Of a stretch of 64,000 bases of DNA, positions 59,538 through 64,000 are shown piece by piece. The stretch spans positions 248,001-312,000 of the forward strand of contig NZ_JH636438.1 of the NCBI RefSeq assembly GCF_000255655.1. The letters are read 5' to 3'. A program made the position numbers and the translations under genes. Under the pieces are notes generated by a model that worked only from the letters and a program-made list of their open reading frames with translations, made no database searches and was not told the DNA's origin. This DNA comes from Schlesneria paludicola DSM 18645. Its GTDB lineage: Bacteria; Planctomycetota; Planctomycetia; Planctomycetales; Planctomycetaceae. Position 1 is the first letter of the stretch. Every line of letters starts with the position of its first letter.

Positions 59538-60326
59538 ATGGCTGGTGGCGATTATCTGAAAGACCTGTTTGGTCTTGAAGGAATGACGGCGGTTGTAATC
59601 GGCGGTACGGGAACCCTGGGCGGTGCGTTCTGCGATGCCCTGGCCGGTGCGGGCGCTCATGTCCTTGTTGTCGGACGCAACGACGAGCATGGCAATGAAC
59701 GCGTACGCCTGATTCGCGAACAAGGGGGATCGGCCGAGTACTTTCCTTGCAATGCCACCGAACGGACCGAACTGGATGCTCTCGTTACCCATTTGAAAGC
59801 GACGGGACGGCAGGCAAACGTGCTGATCAATGGGGCCGGAGTCAATTCTCCCACGCCATTTCTTGATATCAGTGAAGAGGAATGGGAACGCATTCTGAAT
59901 GTGAATTTACGAGGTGTTCGTCTGGCGTGTCAGGTCATTGGCAAAGACATGATTGAACGCGGGACCAAAGGTTCCATCATCAACATCGCCTCTGTCAGTG
60001 CCGGCCCTCCTTTGTCGCGCGTGTTTACATACTCGTTGTCGAAGGCCGCCGTACTGAGCCTCACACAAAACTTGGCGCGGGAATGGGCGACCAAGGGGAT
60101 CCGCGTCAACGCGTTGTCGCCGGGCTTCTTCCCTGCCGAACAAAACAAAAAGGTGCTGACGCCGGATCGCGTCGAAAACATCATGCGGCACACGCCGATG
60201 GCGCGGTTTGGGTCTCCTGAAGAATTGGCGGGTGCCGTCTTGTTGCTGGCCTCGCCCACCGCAGGCAGTTACCTGACGGGACATAACCTGCTGGTCGACG
60301 GTGGCTTCACCGCGATGACGATCTAA
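59538..60326 (+). CDS. Short-chain dehydrogenase/reductase (SDR) family protein
   Basis: A 262-residue classical SDR: VVIGGTGTLGGAFCDAL (22-29 cofactor loop), INGAGVNSPTP (the NAG motif), IINIASVSAG (Ser), and YSLSK (Tyr165, Lys169). The Rossmann loop reads GGTGTLGG in place of TGxxxGxG. ALSPGFFPAEQNKKVL and the sequence MARFGSPEELAGAVLLLAS resemble the D-mannonate/gluconate-5-dehydrogenase type. It reduces or oxidises a sugar acid or similar alcohol; the substrate is not settled. ATG 59538 was chosen. It is followed by a ThuA-type gene after about 100 bases, which is consistent with sugar metabolism. Confidence 0.87.
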   Translation: MAGGDYLKDLFGLEGMTAVVIGGTGTLGGAFCDALAGAGAHVLVVGRNDEHGNERVRLIREQGGSAEYFPCNATERTELDALVTHLKATGRQANVLINGAGVNSPTPFLDISEEEWERILNVNLRGVRLACQVIGKDMIERGTKGSIINIASVSAGPPLSRVFTYSLSKAAVLSLTQNLAREWATKGIRVNALSPGFFPAEQNKKVLTPDRVENIMRHTPMARFGSPEELAGAVLLLASPTAGSYLTGHNLLVDGGFTAMTI

Positions 60327-60428
60327 GTCAAAACAGTATCGACCCTGATCCCATCGTGGTCGAAGCCTGTTTCGTCCTGTGGAACGTGTACTGATTCGAA
60401 ACCGTGATTTCCTTCGCGAGAAACTCCT

Positions 60429-61475
60429 GTGACAAACTCTCTACTTCGTCGGTGTTCTCGAACTGTGTTGGCGATGTTCAGCCTGATCGCCAGCGTTTTC
60501 GCGGGGGGCAACGTTCAGGCCGATGACGCCTGGATCACCTTTCCTGGCGGCTCCGGTGTGGGAATGGGATGGAAAGTCGTCTTGATCAGCGGCGATGAAG
60601 AGTATCGATCCGAAGAATGTCTGCCGCAGCTCGCGAAGATCTTATCGAAACGACACGGGTTTGCGTGCACGGTGCTCTTCCCGATCGAGCCTTCCACGGG
60701 CCTGATCAATCCCGAGGTGAACAACAATATCCCCGGCTTGGAAGCTTTGAAGACCGCTGACCTGATGATCATCGCCACGCGGTTTCGCAGTCTGCCCGAC
60801 GATCAGATGAAGCTGATCGCCGACTACATCGAATCAGGTCGCCCGGTGATTGGAATGAGAACCGCCACGCACGCGTTTAAATTCCCCAAGGGCCAAACGT
60901 ATTCGAAGTACTCTTGGGATAACACCGACGTCACCTCGTATGAGCAGGGATTCGGCCGTCAGGTACTGGGGGAAACCTGGATCTCGCATCATGGCAAACA
61001 TGGGTCTGAAAGCACCCGGGGAATCTTCGCCAAGGGGCAAGAAAAGCATCCTATCCTGAAGGGGATCAAGGACGGTGCGATTTGGGGGCCGACCGACGTT
61101 TATGGCGTACGATTGCCACTACCCGGCGACAGCACTCCGCTGGTGTTGGGGCAGATTGTGGAAGGCATGAAGGTCGATGATCCCGCTGCCAAGGATGCAC
61201 GGAACGAACCGATGATGCCCGTGGCCTGGACGAAAACGTACCAAAGCCAATCCGGAAAGCCTGCGCGCGTCTTTACGACGACGATGGGTTCCGCAACCGA
61301 TTTGCAGAATGAAGGCGTTCGGCGAATGTTGGTCAATTCGACCCTTTGGTGCCTGCACGCGGACGACAAAATCAAGGACGACCTCAATGTCGCTCTGGTT
61401 GGTGAATTCACCCCCTCACCGTTCAAATTCGGCGGCTACGTCAAGGGCCGCAAGCCAGCGGACTATGCGAAGTAG
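60429..61475 (+). CDS. ThuA-domain secreted protein
   Basis: A 348-residue exported protein with GTG start: n-region NSLLRRCSRT and h-region VLAMFSLIASVFAGG give a signal peptide ending VQADD. An ATG at 60474 would lose the n-region. The domain is ThuA/trehalose-utilisation-like (glutamine-amidotransferase-like fold): WKVVLISGDEEYRSEECLPQLAKILSKRHGF, LKTADLMIIATRFRSLPDDQMKLIADYIESGRPVIGMRTATHAF. A WISHHGKHG motif and the closing VFTTTMGSATDLQNEGVRRMLVN are typical of the planctomycete ThuA group. No catalytic Cys is evident. Function unproven. Confidence 0.85.
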   Translation: MTNSLLRRCSRTVLAMFSLIASVFAGGNVQADDAWITFPGGSGVGMGWKVVLISGDEEYRSEECLPQLAKILSKRHGFACTVLFPIEPSTGLINPEVNNNIPGLEALKTADLMIIATRFRSLPDDQMKLIADYIESGRPVIGMRTATHAFKFPKGQTYSKYSWDNTDVTSYEQGFGRQVLGETWISHHGKHGSESTRGIFAKGQEKHPILKGIKDGAIWGPTDVYGVRLPLPGDSTPLVLGQIVEGMKVDDPAAKDARNEPMMPVAWTKTYQSQSGKPARVFTTTMGSATDLQNEGVRRMLVNSTLWCLHADDKIKDDLNVALVGEFTPSPFKFGGYVKGRKPADYAK

Positions 61476-61531
61476 GTATGGGCTCACGGCGCGAGGATGC
61501 TAAGAAGGGTTTGCTTCTCCTCATTTCTCCT

Positions 61532-61557
61532 CGTTGCCAAGCTCCCGCTTGGCAACG
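61532..61557. repeat. Palindrome CGTTGCCAAGC-TCCC-GCTTGGCAACG
   Basis: Perfect 11-bp stem with a 4-base loop. It belongs to the same family as the element at 63291-63316, differing by the middle of the arm (GCC for CCC) and loop orientation. Confidence 0.85.
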
Positions 61558-61632
61558 CTTACTACGCATCAGAAATCGGTGCGATGGTGCGAGGCCACGT
61601 TCCTGCTCGACAGAAAACTAAAGGGCAAGAGG

Positions 61633-61658
61633 CGTTACCAAGCGGGAGCTTAATAACG
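61633..61658. repeat. Decayed palindrome of the same family
   Basis: CGTTACCAAGC-GGGA-GCTTAATAACG: arms with a few mismatches, 75 bases after the perfect copy and in the opposite loop orientation. Confidence 0.6.
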
Positions 61659-61883
61659 AGGCAATACATGTTCCCGGCCAGATCGCGTCAACCGGGGGAA
61701 GCTTCACTTCAGTTGTGAAAGATCAATCGCCGCCCTCGGGCTTTCGTTACGGTCCGCGCATCAGTCACCCTGATTTCCACCGACGGCGAGGTGGCATTTT
61801 TCTAACATTGCCTGTTGTTTCGCTTACTCATGATCAACCTGAGCAACATGGAGCATCTCCCTGTTTTTCATGGGTCAAACCAA

Positions 61884-61903
61884 GTTGATCAATGTTGATC
61901 ATT
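61884..61903. repeat. Tandem GTTGATCA(A/T)T decamers
   Basis: GTTGATCAAT followed directly by GTTGATCATT, 2 tandem copies each containing the palindrome TGATCA. Another TGATCA occurs about 60 bases upstream. Confidence 0.35.
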
Positions 61904-62385
61904 GCCATGTTTTTGATCCCTTTGAGCTCGCTTTTGCGAGGAAACTCTCAGTTTTCGACGGATGTGCAGACAGACCGGTGGCGGCATCTTCCTCGCGCAG
62001 CGAAGAGACGTCCGTGATCCATGGAAGGCAAGTCGATCGTCGCCCTGACCCGATGCGGGCTGTTGCTCGTTCTGCATGGCGCAGGACCCGTCTATGGATC
62101 TTGTCCACCGTCGGTGAGAATGATTCGATTGATTCACCCCATAACGTCAGCGAGGCAGGATAGCAAAGTCTCCACACCTTGCAGCGGCCAAATCGCGGGT
62201 TGTTTCCAAACGTTTGGAAGGGAGTTGTCCCGGCGACGCAGTGACAGATTGATTGGACAAATCACAGATGAAACCGTCGTATTTCAACGCGGCGAATTCG
62301 CTCGGGAATCGCTCGAATAAAGAATGTTGCTCAAGGGTGGCCGTTGGAAATGCCGCTTTGGAACCCTGTTGCGTCTGATCGATCT

Positions 62386-63126
62386 TTAGGTTCGTTTTTT
62401 CAGGACGTGAACGATGGTATCCGTCGTGTCGGAAATGGGGGCCAGAGTCATGGTGTCGAGCTCTTCGGTGCACTTCAATTCTGGATGCAGTGCGAACAGG
62501 GTGAGTAGTTCGTTTCGTGTCAGGAGTGCTCTTTCGAAATTGTCCAGCACGATTGTGGTATTCTCAATGTTCGCGGACCGGTACTCGACGGAACATTGCG
62601 AGACACCGAATAGTGCCGATCTCAGGCACGCGATCTGGCAATCATATTGGCCCGATGCGTCGTCGCCGATGACGAATTCAAAATGAGCCTCTTTGTTCAA
62701 TTCGCTTGGGCGGGTGACGACCGTATTGAACAGGATCACTGATCCGTTCAGACGCAGCAGGCGGCTTGCCTGATTCAGAGCGGCGATCCGACTTTCCACG
62801 CTGTTGAACTCGGAGAATACGTCGAACGAGAAGAGCACGACGTCGACTTTGTGCTCGAATGGGATGCTCAGAAAGTCGCTTGGAATCACCTCTATACTGG
62901 AGTCGCTCTCAAAGCGTTGTAAGAGGATCGCGGCGGCATCCGCGTTCTGCTCGACCGCCACGATATGGCAGTTCTTGAGTTTGAGATGTTGAATGACTCG
63001 GCCGGTTCCGGAACCCACTTCCAGTATGCAGGAATGGTCGGGGACCAGTGCATCCAGCGCAGGGAAGTCGAACGTGATGTGTCGCGTACGCAGCTCGTAC
63101 ATTTCAGCCGCGATACGGGAGCTCAT
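62386..63126 (-). CDS. Class I SAM-dependent methyltransferase
   Basis: A 246-residue cytosolic protein. The SAM-binding signature is ILEVGSGTGRVIQHL (34-47), followed by HIVAVEQNADAAAIL and VDVVLFSFDVFSEFNSVESRIAALNQASRLLRLNGSVIL, the usual motifs I, II and IV. The C-terminal half (FEFVIGDDASGQYDCQIAC onward) is not family-specific, so the acceptor is unknown. It is separated from the cyclase gene at the right edge by 283 bases holding a repeat, so a common transcript is uncertain. Confidence 0.82.
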   Translation of the reverse strand: MSSRIAAEMYELRTRHITFDFPALDALVPDHSCILEVGSGTGRVIQHLKLKNCHIVAVEQNADAAAILLQRFESDSSIEVIPSDFLSIPFEHKVDVVLFSFDVFSEFNSVESRIAALNQASRLLRLNGSVILFNTVVTRPSELNKEAHFEFVIGDDASGQYDCQIACLRSALFGVSQCSVEYRSANIENTTIVLDNFERALLTRNELLTLFALHPELKCTEELDTMTLAPISDTTDTIVHVLKKRT

Positions 63127-63290
63127 CGGTCGTTCCTTCCGGAATATTCCTGGGTGGTCTGCAATTCCCTGAGATCAGCGAGATTCAACGATTTCCCCTC
63201 GTTTCTTATCGCCAGTACGGGGAATTCTTCGTCCCTCTAGACGTGTGCCTAAGCCGCCTCCTCGCTCGACGAAAACGAGATTGCAGGAGG

Positions 63291-63366
63291 CGTTCCCAAG
63301 CGGGAGCTTGGGAACGAGGAAAACGAGGAAAACGAGGAATAACAAGCCGGGGAGCTTGGGAACGAG
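63291..63366. repeat. Palindrome CGTTCCCAAGC-GGGA-GCTTGGGAACG and tandem derivative
   Basis: 63291-63316 is a perfect 11-bp stem with loop GGGA. It is followed by tandem copies of GAGGAAAAC and by a second half-element (CCGGGGAGCTTGGGAACGAG, 63347-63366). It lies between the cyclase stop and the methyltransferase start. Confidence 0.85.
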
Positions 63367-63409
63367 AAGACGATTGGAAAACGGCGGTTTAGGGCCTCCG
63401 CCCGAGGCG

Positions 63410-64000
63410 CTACGATCCGATCTTCTTGGCGTAGCGGGCGAGTGCCATCAGGGGGAAGTACAACGGGTAATAGTGGTACTTCAGATAGAACACGCGTGGG
63501 AAGCCGGTGCCGGTGAACGGGATTTCGTTCCAGGTGCCATCCGGTTGTTGTGTGCTGAGTAGATACTCGATGCCACGGCGTGCGGCGGCGGAGTCGGCTT
63601 CTCCGGCGGCGATCAGGCCCAATAGGGCCCATGCCGTCTGCGATGCGGTCGGGGTGCCCGTACCGCGTAGTGATGGATCATCGTAGCTGCAGGCCGTTTC
63701 GCCCCAGCCACCACACTTCTGCTGATGCGTCTTCAGCCAATCGACGGCGCGACAGATGCGCGGGTCGGTGGGGGATATCCCATTTGCGACCAGGCCAACA
63801 ATCACCTGCCAGGTGCCATAGATGTAGTTCACACCCCAGCGACCATACCAGCAGTGATCGTGCTGCTGGTCCTTCCAGATAAAGTCCAAGGCTCGCTTGT
63901 GGATGTCGGAGTCGGGCCGGACACCCAGTCCGGCAAAGCTTTCCAGGACGCGGGCGGTGATGTCCGATGTGCTGGGGTCGATCATCGCGTTGTGATCGGC
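63410..64000 (-). CDS. shc: Squalene-hopene cyclase, C-terminal part
   Basis: The last 196 residues of a squalene-hopene cyclase, which folds squalene to hopene in the membrane. The gene enters from the right edge. ADHNAMIDPSTSDITARVLE is the well-known SHC segment, followed by CWYGRWGVNYIYGTWQVIVGL and the QW repeats QKCGGWGETACSYDDP and QQPDGTWNEIPFTGTGFPRVFYLKYHYY, which is also typical of SHC C-termini. The catalytic DxDD lies outside the window. Hopanoid synthesis is expected in many planctomycetes. The gene is transcribed toward the methyltransferase. Confidence 0.9.
   Translation of the reverse strand, partial: ADHNAMIDPSTSDITARVLESFAGLGVRPDSDIHKRALDFIWKDQQHDHCWYGRWGVNYIYGTWQVIVGLVANGISPTDPRICRAVDWLKTHQQKCGGWGETACSYDDPSLRGTGTPTASQTAWALLGLIAAGEADSAAARRGIEYLLSTQQPDGTWNEIPFTGTGFPRVFYLKYHYYPLYFPLMALARYAKKIGS

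Larger units (their letters stand above)
61476..62385. other. Long intergenic region with repeat fragments
   Basis: About 910 bases without a supported gene, the largest gap in the window. It contains a perfect short palindrome (61532-61557), a decayed second copy (61633-61658) and a 10-bp direct repeat (61884-61903). Several ORFs overlap on both strands (61870-62177) with no recognised content. It could be the relic of a gene or repeat region. Confidence 0.5.

Noticed and set aside
61870-62177. Overlapping 80-97-residue frames on both strands in the large gap
   Set aside because: No domain, no ribosome-binding site and mutually overlapping frames; kept only as an unexplained region.
1-64000. 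CRISPR arrays, tRNA or rRNA genes
   Set aside because: No spaced direct-repeat series and no tRNA T-loop with matching acceptor stem were seen by eye; the repeats present are palindromic and dispersed. A tRNAscan or CRISPR tool would settle this.

Overview
The window looks like chromosomal DNA of a planctomycete (Planctomycetota, probably Planctomycetaceae or a close relative). The basis is the protein repertoire: a Tat-exported DUF1501 protein, two NPCBM-domain proteins, a LamG-type secreted protein, a YdjY-domain protein, a PQQ-type beta-propeller, ceramidase-like and ThuA-like proteins, a squalene-hopene-cyclase end, several multi-zinc-ribbon proteins and a CPBP-fused ABC permease. Base composition is moderately GC-rich, and housekeeping genes are scattered singly among poorly characterised secreted proteins. 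I see no rRNA, tRNA, CRISPR array, prophage or insertion sequence.

Layout. 1-10 kb: end of a divergent NuoN-like subunit, truB, a large secreted alpha-helical protein, a TrhO-RluA fusion, an HtrA-type protease and the DUF1501 protein. 10-14 kb: ispF, a CWC cysteine-rich miniprotein, an HD protein, a bacterial TSR3-like protein and a zinc-ribbon protein, with two copies of a 106-bp repeat. 14-23 kb: a plus-strand run of LamG protein, DUF374 acyltransferase, dusB-like gene, lipoprotein, squalene-cyclase-like secreted protein and an NPCBM / helical / NPCBM trio. 23-34 kb: ruvC, leuS, FAH-family protein, SHOCT membrane protein, a NatA/NatB-type transporter whose permease carries a CPBP protease, and a SPOR-like secreted protein. 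34-45 kb: small zinc ribbon, STAS protein, DUF164 coiled-coil/zinc-ribbon protein, a large zinc-ribbon membrane protein, ATP-grasp-like and Nif3 genes, argG and a DUF3298 protein. 45-64 kb: a membrane protein with a polybasic/acidic tail, lipoyl/biotinyl ligase, FHA protein, small protein plus rhodanese, metal-ion permease fused to a DtxR-type domain, YdjY protein, triple zinc ribbon, PIG-L deacetylase, a beta-helix/ceramidase/PQQ cluster, an SDR, ThuA protein, methyltransferase and the C-terminal part of squalene-hopene cyclase.

RNA modification is over-represented: TruB, DusB, TrhO+RluA in one chain, and the TSR3-like protein. Zinc ribbons recur in at least five proteins. Three transport or RNA-modification genes are domain fusions. 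Intergenic DNA carries two families of palindromic repeats: one around a GGGGACTGGC core, in compact and 106-bp forms, and one around CGTTCCCAAGC-GGGA-GCTTGGGAACG. One compact copy overlaps the ruvC stop codon. Several strong hairpins fit terminators.

No single coherent new system is evident. The most interesting items are the fusions, the TSR3-like bacterial protein, the Lys-to-Arg change in the NuoN-like protein and the nested repeat families. All starts were chosen by eye; alternatives are given where they matter.
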